Source: Bacteroidetes bacterium RIFCSPLOWO2_12_FULL_35_15
GTDB taxonomy: Bacteria > Bacteroidota > Bacteroidia > 2-12-FULL-35-15
Reading direction: 5' to 3'
Assembly: GCA_001769385.1 (NCBI GenBank)
Contig: MEPB01000056.1
Span: 1 to 64,000, forward strand
Length of the DNA: 64,000 nt
Below the pieces are notes generated by a model, which was not told the origin of the DNA, did no database searches, and saw only the letters and a list, made by a program, of their open reading frames with translations. The number at the start of each line of letters is the position of its first letter. Position 1 is the stretch's first letter. This document shows, in pieces, positions 18,800 to 27,476 of this stretch. Made by a program: the position numbers and the translations under genes.

Positions 18800-19176
18800 T
18801 CAAAATTTCAACTTCTTTTTACTTTGCTTTTCATACAAATGACGTAAAACAAACAAAGATGTTACAAAAAATGGGATGCATGAGATTTTTAAACGAACCC
18901 AAGCATTATTTTAAAAAAAACATCAAAATCCTTAAATGCAACTTTTGAGATCGCATTGGCTGTATAAAAATAGTTGACAGTATCACCGCTTATATAATAA
19001 AATTGATATATTAAACACAAAGCAATTGCACCTCCTAATTTTGCAAATAAACCTTGAGTGTACCACCTATACAATGGTTGCTTTTGAATATGCCTTTTTT
19101 GAATCCTTTGAGAAATGAAATAAATCAACAACAAATAAAATGGCGTGAGTAATAAATCGAATATTGTTAGTACCAT
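18800..19176 (-). pseudogene. Internally deleted, frameshifted paralogue of the 21208-22653 membrane protein
   Basis: The ATG at 19176 opens 95 codons (to the TAA at 18889) matching residues about 37-130 of the downstream membrane protein: IFDLLLTPFYLLLIYF, KQPLYRWYTQGLFAKLGGA, LIYQFYYISGDTVNYFYTA. In another frame, 18898 to the TGA at 18800 encodes VRLKISCIPFFVTSLFVLRH and then LYEKQSKKKL, matching the extreme C-terminus of the same protein. About 320-350 central residues are gone and the halves join out of frame near 18898. DNA similarity to the intact gene is only moderate, so this was an old paralogue before it decayed. Confidence 0.85.
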
Positions 19177-19323
19177 TTTACTCCTTTCGAATTAGATTGT
19201 TTGATTAGTAAAATTAATATAATATTCTGAGATAAAAACTACTGAAATTAAGTATCAAAAAACTCGCGATTGCCTATATAATTTATATCTTCGTATTTAA
19301 ATCGCAATACCCCATTGATAAGT

Positions 19324-21204
19324 ATGTGTGGCATCTCAGGATTTTATTCCTTTAACAACATTTTTTCGGAGCAAGAGCTTCATGAAATGACAAATGCTAT
19401 TGCTCACCGCGGATCGGATGCCTTTGGCTATTATACAGATAAAACTGTTGGTATGGGACATCGAAGACTTAGCATTATTGATTTATCAACCAATGCCAAC
19501 CAACCTATGCATTCTGCTAATGGCAGATATGTAATGGTGTATAACGGAGAAGTGTATAATTATCAGGAAATTGCTTCTGAATTAAAACAAAAATCCACAA
19601 TTGATTTTAAAACCTCTTCCGACTCTGAAGTAATACTGGAAGCCTATGTGCAATTAGGCTCCGCTGCTATAGAAAAATTCAACGGCATGTTTGCTATTGC
19701 GATTTATGACAAAGAAAAAAAAGAATTATTTGTTTGCAGAGACCGAATTGGCATAAAACCGCTCTATTATTTCTGGGATGGAGAAAATTTCGCATTTGCT
19801 TCCGAACTCAAGGCACTAACTAAATTGTCGGCTATTCCTTTAGAAATAAACAACAATGCGATCTATCATTTTTTACATCTTGGTTTTGTGCCTGCACCAC
19901 AATCCATCTATAAATCCATTAACAAGCTGGAAGCCGGTACTTGGTTAAAAATTTCCAATAAAAACAGTGAATCACACAAATATTGGACAATCAATAAACA
20001 AATTACGGATGAAACAATTTCAAATAAAAAAGAAGCCCTCACTAAATTGAGTGATTTGATATTAAGCTCTGTTCAATACCAAATAAGAAGCGATGTACCA
20101 TTTGGTGTATTTTTAAGCGGAGGGATTGATTCCAGCTTAGTTACTGCAAGTGCAGTAAATTTATCAGGAGTAAAAGTAAACACTTTTTCAATCGGCTTTG
20201 AAGAAAACAAATACAATGAATCTATTTATGCCAAAGCAGTTGCCAATTATTTAGGTACCAATCATCATGAATTTATTGTAACTTACAAAGATGCAATAGA
20301 TTTGATTGATACTGTTTTTGATACCTACAGCGAACCATTTGCCGATCCTTCCTGCATTCCGACCATGTTGGTTTCAAAACTTGCAAAACAGCATGTAACA
20401 GTAACCCTTTCGGGAGAAGGCGGGGATGAATTATTTTTAGGATACGGAGCTTACCAATGGGCCAAACGATTGAATCACCCCCTAATTAAAGCTTTCCGAA
20501 ATCCGATTGCCAAATTGCTTTCCAATTCTAATTCAAAATTTGAACGACATGCCAACTATTTCAGATATCCAAATGAAAATTTAAAATACAGCCATATTCA
20601 TTCACAAGAGCAGTATTATTTTTCACTTTCTGAACTCGAAAGTTTATTTACAAATGAATTTTCGGAAACAAAAAACAATTTAAACACCGAACGACTCAAC
20701 AATTTTTGGATTGAAATAAATCATCTGGGAAGAAATTTAACTGCAATGGAGAAACAAGCCATTTTCGATTTAAATTTTTACTTGCAAGACGATTTACTAA
20801 CTAAAGTTGACAGAGCAAGCATGCACTTTTCCTTAGAAACACGTGTTCCCTATCTCGATCATCGTATAATCGAATTTGCCTTGAATCTTTCACCCGAATT
20901 AAAATACAAAAATGGGACAACAAAATATCTTTTAAAGGAAATCCTATTTCAATATGTTCCTAAAAAATTCTTTGACCGTCCGAAACAAGGATTTGCCATA
21001 CCATTACAAAAATGGTTGAAGAATGAATTACGCTTTTTAATAGAAGAAAACCTTTCAAAAGAAGTGATTGAAAAATTTGGATACGTTAATTTTGCTTCGG
21101 TGGAAAAGCTAAAAAAAGAATTTTTAAATGGGAAAGATTATTATTACAATCGAATATGGATTTTAATTGTATTGCATAAATGGCTGCAAGCAAATGTGCA
21201 ATAA
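19324..21204 (+). CDS. asnB: Asparagine synthase (glutamine-hydrolysing), AsnB type
   Basis: 626 residues. A class II glutaminase domain (MCGISGFYSF; GHRRLSIIDLS; VYNGEVYNY) is followed by a synthetase domain with the PP-loop SGGIDSS and later LSGEGGDELFLGY. I start at the ATG at 19324 because Cys2 must be the N-terminal nucleophile; a TTG three codons upstream would bury it. Such copies in polysaccharide loci often amidate a glycan component rather than make free asparagine; the exact role is open. A possible -7 element (TATCTTCG, 19286-19293) lies upstream. It converges with the next gene with a 3-bp gap. Confidence 0.88.
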   Translation: MCGISGFYSFNNIFSEQELHEMTNAIAHRGSDAFGYYTDKTVGMGHRRLSIIDLSTNANQPMHSANGRYVMVYNGEVYNYQEIASELKQKSTIDFKTSSDSEVILEAYVQLGSAAIEKFNGMFAIAIYDKEKKELFVCRDRIGIKPLYYFWDGENFAFASELKALTKLSAIPLEINNNAIYHFLHLGFVPAPQSIYKSINKLEAGTWLKISNKNSESHKYWTINKQITDETISNKKEALTKLSDLILSSVQYQIRSDVPFGVFLSGGIDSSLVTASAVNLSGVKVNTFSIGFEENKYNESIYAKAVANYLGTNHHEFIVTYKDAIDLIDTVFDTYSEPFADPSCIPTMLVSKLAKQHVTVTLSGEGGDELFLGYGAYQWAKRLNHPLIKAFRNPIAKLLSNSNSKFERHANYFRYPNENLKYSHIHSQEQYYFSLSELESLFTNEFSETKNNLNTERLNNFWIEINHLGRNLTAMEKQAIFDLNFYLQDDLLTKVDRASMHFSLETRVPYLDHRIIEFALNLSPELKYKNGTTKYLLKEILFQYVPKKFFDRPKQGFAIPLQKWLKNELRFLIEENLSKEVIEKFGYVNFASVEKLKKEFLNGKDYYYNRIWILIVLHKWLQANVQ

Positions 21205-21207
21205 GAC

Positions 21208-22653
21208 CTATACCCCTAACTTCTTCTTCGACTGTTGTTCGTATAAATGTTTCAAAATAAATAAACTGGAAACAAAAAATGGAATACAGGGTATTTTGAG
21301 CCTGACTAATGTACCAAAATTTGAAATGGAAATCCCTACTGAAAATGCAAAAAACAAAGAAAATAGAACTGCAAAGAGCACCAAGGGATTTTTACCAATG
21401 AGTCGAAAAAAACCAAAAAATTTTAACCGGAACATTAAAAAAATAGTCAATAACATTATATAAGTATTTTCTATAGCTGAGATCAACATTACGGGATTAC
21501 GAACATCCCATAAATAGGGGCGAAAAAGTGTTGCAGCTAATGCCTGAGGGGCTTTTCCTAACATACTGATTGGATCTGCTTTAACATCACCTATATCAAA
21601 ACTATTGCCCCCATAATATGCCTGTTTTTGATCCCAATTTGATTCTACGGCTTTGTCCAAAACTTTATCAATTGCATAAACCCCCAAAACATCTCCCATT
21701 CGAGATAGCGCAAGAAAGCCTATACCTATTCCAATAGAGATAAAAAAAGGACCGGCTGCTGCTCTTAACACTTTGCTCTTTATTTTCACTAATTTTTCAT
21801 TTGTAAGCCAAATAATTGCTCCTGGTAATAATGCAAATAAAATGTAGGGTTTGATGGCTATCAATAAAAAAGACGCAACAAGAATACTTAAGACACTCCA
21901 TATTTTATACTTTTTTCGAATAAAAAAATTATAAAAATGAAATGTGAACCAACCTACTGCTGAAAGTGTGATGGTATCTTTTAATAATCCGGAGCCCCAA
22001 AAAACAACAGAAGGAACAAATAATATACTTATAGCAAATTGCTTTTGCAATTGAGGGAACTGTTGATTGAACAACTGGAAAAAGCGCCAAATTCCAGTAT
22101 AACATAACCATGCCAATAAAATAGCGGTAACAACAAAACTTTGAAATGACAATAAACAAAGTGGTGTAACCAAACGCGAAACAAACAAAGCTTTTTCATC
22201 CCTCCAAAAAACAGGAAATCCTGTAGAATTATCAAAAGCCATATAATTTGAATACGAATTATTTCCGTTAAAGACAATATCAAAAAAAACTTTATAATTC
22301 TTAAACAACATATTTGATAGTGCCTTAGAGGTTATAAAATAATTTACTGTATCACCACCAGTATAATACAATTGATAGATCAGACAAACTGAGACAGCAC
22401 CAAACAATTTAACCATTAATCCTTTTGTGTACCATTTATACAAAGGGTGTTTGTCAATATTTCGATTTTGAATGTAGCTGGCAATAAAAAATATTACAAT
22501 CAAATATATTGGTGCAAGTAATAAGTCAAAAATGGAAAGTATCCAGTCAGAATAAAAATAGTAGCTGTAAGAAATTAAAAAAAAGTAAATATTGTAAACC
22601 GAAAGTAGCATTCGAACTAGGTATTTGATTTTATTTAAACAAAAATAACACAA
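21208..22653 (-). CDS. Polytopic membrane protein, candidate polysaccharide polymerase
   Basis: 481 residues with about 10-12 hydrophobic helices. Notable segments: YTGGDTVNYFITSKALS after the second helix, WGSGLLKDTITLSAVGW, IKPYILFALLPGAIIW and RPYLWDVRNPVMLISAIEN. I do not recognise a named family. Length, topology and location in a locus that otherwise lacks a Wzy make an O-unit polymerase or GT-C-like role the best guess. Met15 is an alternative start; the paralogous pseudogene begins near residue 37, so the first 36 residues may not be conserved. Confidence 0.65.
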   Translation of the reverse strand: MCYFCLNKIKYLVRMLLSVYNIYFFLISYSYYFYSDWILSIFDLLLAPIYLIVIFFIASYIQNRNIDKHPLYKWYTKGLMVKLFGAVSVCLIYQLYYTGGDTVNYFITSKALSNMLFKNYKVFFDIVFNGNNSYSNYMAFDNSTGFPVFWRDEKALFVSRLVTPLCLLSFQSFVVTAILLAWLCYTGIWRFFQLFNQQFPQLQKQFAISILFVPSVVFWGSGLLKDTITLSAVGWFTFHFYNFFIRKKYKIWSVLSILVASFLLIAIKPYILFALLPGAIIWLTNEKLVKIKSKVLRAAAGPFFISIGIGIGFLALSRMGDVLGVYAIDKVLDKAVESNWDQKQAYYGGNSFDIGDVKADPISMLGKAPQALAATLFRPYLWDVRNPVMLISAIENTYIMLLTIFLMFRLKFFGFFRLIGKNPLVLFAVLFSLFFAFSVGISISNFGTLVRLKIPCIPFFVSSLFILKHLYEQQSKKKLGV

Positions 22654-22701
22654 TGTTTTTAAATATTGTTTAAACTTGTGATGGCAATGTAAATCTTTTG
22701 A

Positions 22702-22815
22702 ATGTCATTTCGACCAGTGGGGGAAATCTCATCTTTAAAAGACAGATTTCTCTCTTCATTTCATTGCGTTCGAGTTGACAGTCATAATTGTCAATTTCTT
22801 TCCGGGGAGAAATCA
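22702..22815. repeat. Family A palindromic intergenic repeat, copy 1
   Basis: It starts atgtcatttcgacc and contains gaaatct ... agatttc as an inverted pair plus an outer tcatttcga/ttcgagttgaca pair. The same layout occurs at 29735-29859 and around 37254-37330. REP-like elements of this type lie between Bacteroidota genes; this one lies in the divergent promoter region before the next glycosyltransferase. Confidence 0.6.
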
Positions 22816-22845
22816 AATTTTATGAAAAAAAGTATATTATAAACA

Positions 22846-24072
22846 ATGAAAGTCCTCTATATATCCTACGATGGAATGACAGACCCGCTAGGTCAATCCC
22901 AGGTAATACCTTATTTAATAGGCTTATCTCAATTGGGGCATCAAATTACTATCATTAGCTGTGAAAAGAAAGATAGATTTGAAAAACAAAACAAATTCAT
23001 AGTTGAATTATTAAAATCAAATAATATAGCATGGCATCCTGTTTCCTACTCAAAACTACCCTCTGTTTTTGCTAAACAATTTAATTTAAATCGCATTAAT
23101 AAAAAAGCGTTTGCCTTATACAAAGAAAAAAAGTTTGAACTTGTTCATAGCAGAAGCTATATGGCTGCATTGATCGGATTAAAATTAAAACAGAAATATG
23201 GAATAAAATTCATTTTTGATATGCGTGGTTTTTGGGCTGATGAACGTATTGACGGAGGAATCTGGAACCTAAAAAACATGATCCATAAACGCATCTACAA
23301 TTTTTTCAAAAAGAAAGAATTTGAATTTCTTACAAACGCTGATTACACTGTCAGCTTGACTCAAAATGCAAAGGAGGAAATTTTATCCTGGCCCTCATTT
23401 CAAAAAAAAGAAATTCCCATTGACGTCATTCCATGTTGTGTTGATCTTAAATTATTTTCAGAAAAAAGTATCTCCCATACAAAACTGAATGAACTGCAAT
23501 TAGTACTGAAAATTGAAAAAAATGATCTTATTCTAAGCTATCTCGGCTCTATTGGTACCTGGTATATGCTGGATGAAATGTTGGATTTTTTCAAATTGCT
23601 TTCTTCAAAAAAGTCAAATGCAAAGTTTTTATTTATTACTCCAGATGATAAAAATTTAATTTTATCAAAAGCTCAATTAAAAGGGATCTCAAAAGAAAAA
23701 CTAATTATTCATTCGGCAAGTAGAAATGAAGTTCCGTTATATCTTAGCCTTTCACATATCTCTGTTTATTTTATTAAGCCTTTGTATTCAAAAAAAGCAT
23801 CCTCCCCTACAAAAACAGGTGAAATTATGGGAATGGGTATTCCAATTATTACCAATTCCGGTATTGGCGATAGCGATCGGATTATTTCTGATTCCAAAGC
23901 AGGCATGATCATTAACGACTTTTCGAACAAGGAATACCTTAGAATAATTGATCAGATGGATGCTCTCTTGAAAACAGATAAAACAATGATCAAAACAGCT
24001 GCTGAAAATTATTTTTCACTCGAAAAAGGTGTTCAACTTTATGCGGATGTTTATAGAAAATTAGAAAAGTAA
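22846..24072 (+). CDS. GT4-family glycosyltransferase
   Basis: 408 residues. The N-lobe starts MKVLYISYDGMTDPLGQSQV, typical of a GT4 subgroup. FIFDMRGFWADERIDGG lies mid-protein, and the C-lobe has YSKKASSPTKTGEIMGMGIP (the position of the E-x7-E region) and PIITNSGIGDSDRII. It is separated from the other glycosyltransferases by the asnB/membrane protein pair and reads toward galE. Sugar specificity unknown. Confidence 0.86.
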   Translation: MKVLYISYDGMTDPLGQSQVIPYLIGLSQLGHQITIISCEKKDRFEKQNKFIVELLKSNNIAWHPVSYSKLPSVFAKQFNLNRINKKAFALYKEKKFELVHSRSYMAALIGLKLKQKYGIKFIFDMRGFWADERIDGGIWNLKNMIHKRIYNFFKKKEFEFLTNADYTVSLTQNAKEEILSWPSFQKKEIPIDVIPCCVDLKLFSEKSISHTKLNELQLVLKIEKNDLILSYLGSIGTWYMLDEMLDFFKLLSSKKSNAKFLFITPDDKNLILSKAQLKGISKEKLIIHSASRNEVPLYLSLSHISVYFIKPLYSKKASSPTKTGEIMGMGIPIITNSGIGDSDRIISDSKAGMIINDFSNKEYLRIIDQMDALLKTDKTMIKTAAENYFSLEKGVQLYADVYRKLEK

Positions 24073-24080
24073 AATAAACC

Positions 24081-24507
24081 GCCACAGATTCACAAATTAA
24101 TTTTATGAATTATTCAGAAAAAGATTACCCCTTACAAAAAGAGAGCTACGAAATTATTGGGATCTGTATGGAGGTTCATCGTATTTTAGGAAAAGGGTTA
24201 TTAGAAATAGTTTATAAAGATGCTATTGAATACGAATTAAAAAAACGAAACATTTCTTATCAACGCGAAAAGAAATACGAAGTTGAATACAAAGGAATTA
24301 TCCTACCCCATTATTTTTACGCAGATTTTATTGTCTTTGACAAAATAATATTGGAAATAAAAGCTCAGAAAGGAATAGTTGATGAACATTACAATTGGGT
24401 AATTAATTACCTTGCAATATCAAAATGCCCCTTAGGTTTAATTGTCAACTTTGGTGATAATTCGTTAATAACTAAAAGAGTAATTCTTTAATCTGATAAT
24501 CTGTGGC
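24081..24507. mobile_element. Putative small mobile unit: GxxExxY gene bounded by inverted repeats
   Basis: gccacagatt (24081-24090) and aatctgtggc (24498-24507) form a perfect 10-bp inverted repeat bracketing the GxxExxY gene with about 15 bp to spare on each side. No transposase is present. The unit sits between a glycosyltransferase and galE and is functionally unrelated to them. That it moves as a unit is inferred. Confidence 0.5.
24105..24491 (+). CDS. GxxExxY family protein (PDDEXK-nuclease-like)
   Basis: 128 residues. The family-naming motif is GLLEIVY (31-37). D74 in FYADFIVF and E84-x-K86 in IILEIKAQ match the D-(E/D)xK catalytic pattern of PD-(D/E)XK nucleases. These small proteins are widespread in Bacteroidota, usually as isolated genes; their cellular role is not established. 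The gene is bracketed by a 10-bp inverted repeat. Confidence 0.85.
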   Translation: MNYSEKDYPLQKESYEIIGICMEVHRILGKGLLEIVYKDAIEYELKKRNISYQREKKYEVEYKGIILPHYFYADFIVFDKIILEIKAQKGIVDEHYNWVINYLAISKCPLGLIVNFGDNSLITKRVIL

Positions 24508-24543
24508 ATTTTTTTTATCTTTACGAAGTTTATCATTAAAAAA

Positions 24544-25578
24544 ATGAATGCAGCTAAAACAATACTAGTTACCGGAGGAGCAGGATACATTGGCTCACAT
24601 ACCATCATCGAATTACTCGAAAACACAGATTATAACGTAATTTCAATTGATAATTATTCCAATTCTTCTGCAAAAACATTCCTGCGTATAGAGAAAATAA
24701 CAGGAAAGAAAGTAGTTAATTATGCTGTTGACCTCTGTGACATAAAAAGTGTAGAAGCGATTTTTGAAAAAGAAAAAAATATTATCGGAATCATACATTT
24801 TGCTGCATTTAAATCAGTACCTGAATCGGTAAATAATCCATACAAATATTACTCAAACAACATTAATTCCTTACTTAACATTTTAGAATGTTGCCTGAAA
24901 TATAAAATTGAACATTTTATTTTTTCATCCTCTTGCTCTGTTTACGGAAATATTAGTGAATTACCTGTAAAAGAAACTACTCCCTTGGGCAAAGCCGAAT
25001 CGCCTTATGCTTTTACCAAACAAATTGGAGAAGAAATCCTAAAAGATTATGCAAAAGCTTTTCCTGCTATAAAAATTATTGCATTGCGTTATTTCAATCC
25101 TGTTGGAGCACATGTATCCGGCTTAATTGGTGAAGATCCAATTAATAAGCCAACAAGCCTTGTTCCTGTAATTACTCAAACAGCTACTGGGAAGATCAAA
25201 CAAATGACTGTGCATGGAACTGATTATTCTACAAGAGATGGCTCCTGCATCCGTGACTACATACATGTCACTGATATTGCCATTGCACATATCAAAGCAT
25301 TGGAATACATATTAAATAAAAAACAAAAGAATAATTTTTCCATTTTCAATTTAGGTACAGGAAATGGCGTAAGCGTGCTGGAAGCGATTCAGGCTTTCGA
25401 AAAAATAACAAATGAAAAATTAAAATACAGCATTGGTCCTAAGAGAGCAGGCGATGTGGCAGCCATTTATTCCGATACAACCTTATCGGAAAAAGAACTG
25501 GGATGGAAAACAAAATTCACATTGGATGAAATGATGGAAACTGCATGGAAATGGGAGCAAATGCAAACAAAAGAGTAA
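24544..25578 (+). CDS. galE: UDP-glucose 4-epimerase
   Basis: 344 residues, extended SDR fold. NAD-binding VTGGAGYIGSH is at the N-terminus; FSSSCSVYG and YAFTK provide the catalytic Ser/Tyr/Lys set; NPVGAHVSGLIGEDP and RDGSCIRDYIHVTDIA are typical of GalE. It interconverts UDP-Glc and UDP-Gal (or the GlcNAc/GalNAc forms), supplying precursors to the glycan locus that it closes. A TATCTTTA element at 24516-24523, 20 bp before the ATG, could be its -7 box. ATG start at 24544. Confidence 0.93.
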   Translation: MNAAKTILVTGGAGYIGSHTIIELLENTDYNVISIDNYSNSSAKTFLRIEKITGKKVVNYAVDLCDIKSVEAIFEKEKNIIGIIHFAAFKSVPESVNNPYKYYSNNINSLLNILECCLKYKIEHFIFSSSCSVYGNISELPVKETTPLGKAESPYAFTKQIGEEILKDYAKAFPAIKIIALRYFNPVGAHVSGLIGEDPINKPTSLVPVITQTATGKIKQMTVHGTDYSTRDGSCIRDYIHVTDIAIAHIKALEYILNKKQKNNFSIFNLGTGNGVSVLEAIQAFEKITNEKLKYSIGPKRAGDVAAIYSDTTLSEKELGWKTKFTLDEMMETAWKWEQMQTKE

Positions 25579-25599
25579 AAAGAAAAACACCCCTAATAA

Positions 25600-25722
25600 C
25601 TATTTCTTAACCCCCCCATTTATTATTACCTTCATCAAATAACATCCCTTTTATGCCTGAACACCTGATTATTGACCTGGAAGCCGAGAAAAAAGAAATA
25701 TTAAAGCGCTATCGTGCATTTT
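25600..25722 (+). pseudogene. Stranded duplicate of the rel promoter and 5' end
   Basis: About 120 bp align with 27424-27546 at a constant offset of 1,824 bp. The copy has the ATG (25653) and 23 codons beginning MPEHLIIDLEAEKKEILKRY, then hits a TAA immediately after the shared sequence ends at 25720. The only coding difference before that is Ala for Val at position 11. The -7 element is degraded (taccttca instead of tatctttg). It marks the upstream edge of the AbiE cassette. Confidence 0.9.
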
Positions 25723-25803
25723 AACACGCCAAACGAATCCAAAAAAAACAAAACAAACATTTTCATTAAAAACTGCTTTTCCCGCACCAAAAAACTTAAT
25801 TAT

Positions 25804-25844
25804 TTTACATAGATAATCGGAAATAATCCGATTATCTATGTAAA
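25804..25844. promoter_or_regulatory. Perfect 18-bp inverted repeat upstream of abiEi (candidate operator)
   Basis: tttacatagataatcgga (25804-25821), a 5-bp loop aataa, then the exact reverse complement (25827-25844), ending 18 bp before the abiEi ATG. tatttttg at 25851-25858 fits the Bacteroidota -7 consensus TAnnTTTG. AbiEi antitoxins are known to bind inverted repeats in their own promoter, so an autoregulatory operator is the natural reading. Confidence 0.7.
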
Positions 25845-25862
25845 TATTTGTATTTTTGCTGA

Positions 25863-26495
25863 ATGAATCAGTTAAAACAATTTGGAATAATTCCCTTTTC
25901 AACAGGAACACTAAAATTGTTATTAAGCAATTACAAGTCTCCGAATGATAAAATTTCGGAACTAATGGCTTCGGGCGAAATAATGCAAATCAAAAAAGGT
26001 ATGTATATCGTTTCAAGCGAATATAGAAACCAAAATATCAGTAAAGAAATTCTTGCAAATTTAATTTACGGCCCCTCTTATGTTTCATTAGATTTCGCTT
26101 TGTCATATTATGGGATGATTCCGGAAAGAGTAATGATCACCACTTCAATTACTCCAAAACGATCAAAAATATTTAGCACACTATTCGGAGAATTTACTTA
26201 TACCCATTCACCAATTAATTATTATCATATAGGTATTAGCCAGGAAAAAAATGAGAATCAATTTAATTTTTTGATTGCATCACCTGAAAAAGCATTGTGC
26301 GACAAAATTGTGTTCACAAAAAAACTTAATTTATATTCTGTTTCATCGATGCGGTATTTTTTATTCGATGATTTAAGAATTGATTTTCAAAATATAAAAA
26401 AACTTGATCTCTCCATAATTGAAGAGTGCATTGCAGTGGGTCCAAAGCAAAACGAATTAAAATTATTATTAAAAACAATTAAAAAATCAGAATGA
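25863..26495 (+). CDS. abiEi: AbiEi-family antitoxin/transcriptional autoregulator (type IV TA)
   Basis: 210 residues. The N-terminal part (about 1-70: LKQFGIIPFSTGTLKLLLS, ASGEIMQIKKGMYIVSSEY) is a winged-helix of the AbiEi type. The C-terminal part carries SPEKALCDKIVF, characteristic of the AbiEi C-terminal domain. In characterised systems AbiEi represses the operon and counteracts AbiEii. The stop overlaps the toxin start by 4 bp (ATGA). A perfect palindrome lies in its promoter. Confidence 0.85.
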   Translation: MNQLKQFGIIPFSTGTLKLLLSNYKSPNDKISELMASGEIMQIKKGMYIVSSEYRNQNISKEILANLIYGPSYVSLDFALSYYGMIPERVMITTSITPKRSKIFSTLFGEFTYTHSPINYYHIGISQEKNENQFNFLIASPEKALCDKIVFTKKLNLYSVSSMRYFLFDDLRIDFQNIKKLDLSIIEECIAVGPKQNELKLLLKTIKKSE

Positions 26496-27325
26496 ACCTG
26501 TTTGAAAAAATGTTATCCAACTATTCCTTGGAAACTAATGCGGACCATACAAATGCCACAAGAGAAATAATGCAGGAAATAGCATTAGCCGGATTATATC
26601 GTGGTGGTTTTTTTGATGTTGCCGCATTTTATGGAGGAACCTGTTTAAGAATTTTTTACGGGCTGGAAAGATACTCTGAAGATTTAGATTTTTCGCTGCT
26701 CATGGCAAATCAGGACTTTTCGTTAAAGCCTTATTTTAAATCTATTGAAACAGAATTTAATGCCTTAGGTATTGAAATAGAAATCACTCAAAAAGCAAAA
26801 ATAACTGAAACTAATATTGAATCGGCATTTTTAAAACAAAACAGTCCGATTTATAATTTAAATATTCAAAACAACAGGCAGGTAAAAATAAAATTCGAAA
26901 TTGATACCAATCCTCCGCTTGGTTTTACTACTGAAAATAAACTATTAGTTCAACCATTTTCATTTTTTGTAAATACTTACACTTTATCTGATTTATTTGC
27001 CGGAAAAATGCATGCATTGCTATTTCGAAATTGGAAAAACAGAGTAAAAGGAAGAGATTGGTTTGATTTCGAGTGGTATGTGAGAAACGGAGTTGAACTA
27101 AATTTAAACCATTTTGCTCACCGTGCATTTCAAAGCAAACATATTTTATCCAAAACTATAACAAAACAAAAATTCATTGAAACATTAGAAAATAGAATAA
27201 AGACTTTGGATGTTGACTTAGCAAAAAAGGATGTCGCTAATTTCATCAAAGACAAAAAATCACTTGACATTTGGTCAAGGGACTATTTTTTACAATTAAT
27301 TACTTTAATCAAAGTAAAAAAATAG
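26492..27325 (+). CDS. abiEii: AbiEii-family nucleotidyltransferase toxin (type IV TA)
   Basis: 277 residues. Nucleotidyltransferase motifs are intact: FYGGTCLRIFYGLERYSEDL followed by DFSL (GGT...DxD), a third acidic position around IKFEIDTNP, and the family motif KGRDWFDFEWYV. AbiEii proteins are bacteriostatic toxins first described in phage abortive infection. It is translationally coupled to abiEi. The pair sits immediately upstream of rel, bounded by duplicated rel 5' sequence. Confidence 0.88.
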   Translation: MNLFEKMLSNYSLETNADHTNATREIMQEIALAGLYRGGFFDVAAFYGGTCLRIFYGLERYSEDLDFSLLMANQDFSLKPYFKSIETEFNALGIEIEITQKAKITETNIESAFLKQNSPIYNLNIQNNRQVKIKFEIDTNPPLGFTTENKLLVQPFSFFVNTYTLSDLFAGKMHALLFRNWKNRVKGRDWFDFEWYVRNGVELNLNHFAHRAFQSKHILSKTITKQKFIETLENRIKTLDVDLAKKDVANFIKDKKSLDIWSRDYFLQLITLIKVKK

Positions 27326-27449
27326 TCTGCATTTTTCAAAAATTTAAACCCAATAATTATTTTGATTATGTATAGAAAAGGCATAAATAAAGCAGAGGTA
27401 TGTATGAAGAGTATATTAAATACCTATTTCGTAAAACTCCATTTATTAT

Positions 27450-27457
27450 TATCTTTG
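27450..27457 (+). promoter_or_regulatory. Candidate -7 element of the rel promoter
   Basis: tatctttg fits TAnnTTTG exactly and lies 19 bp before the rel ATG; tttc at 27427-27430 is in the -33 position at 19-bp spacing. The duplicate copy at 25627-25634 reads taccttca and has lost the consensus. Confidence 0.55.
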
Positions 27458-27476
27458 CATCAAATAACACCCCTTT

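Noticed and set aside
18889-19176. Independent small membrane protein of 95 residues
   Set aside because: It matches only the N-terminal part of the nearby 481-residue protein, and the matching C-terminus lies directly downstream in another frame, so it is a pseudogene.
25669-25911. 80-codon minus-strand ORF across the abiEi promoter
   Set aside because: It overlaps the palindrome, the stranded rel copy and the abiEi start, with no recognisable protein sequence.
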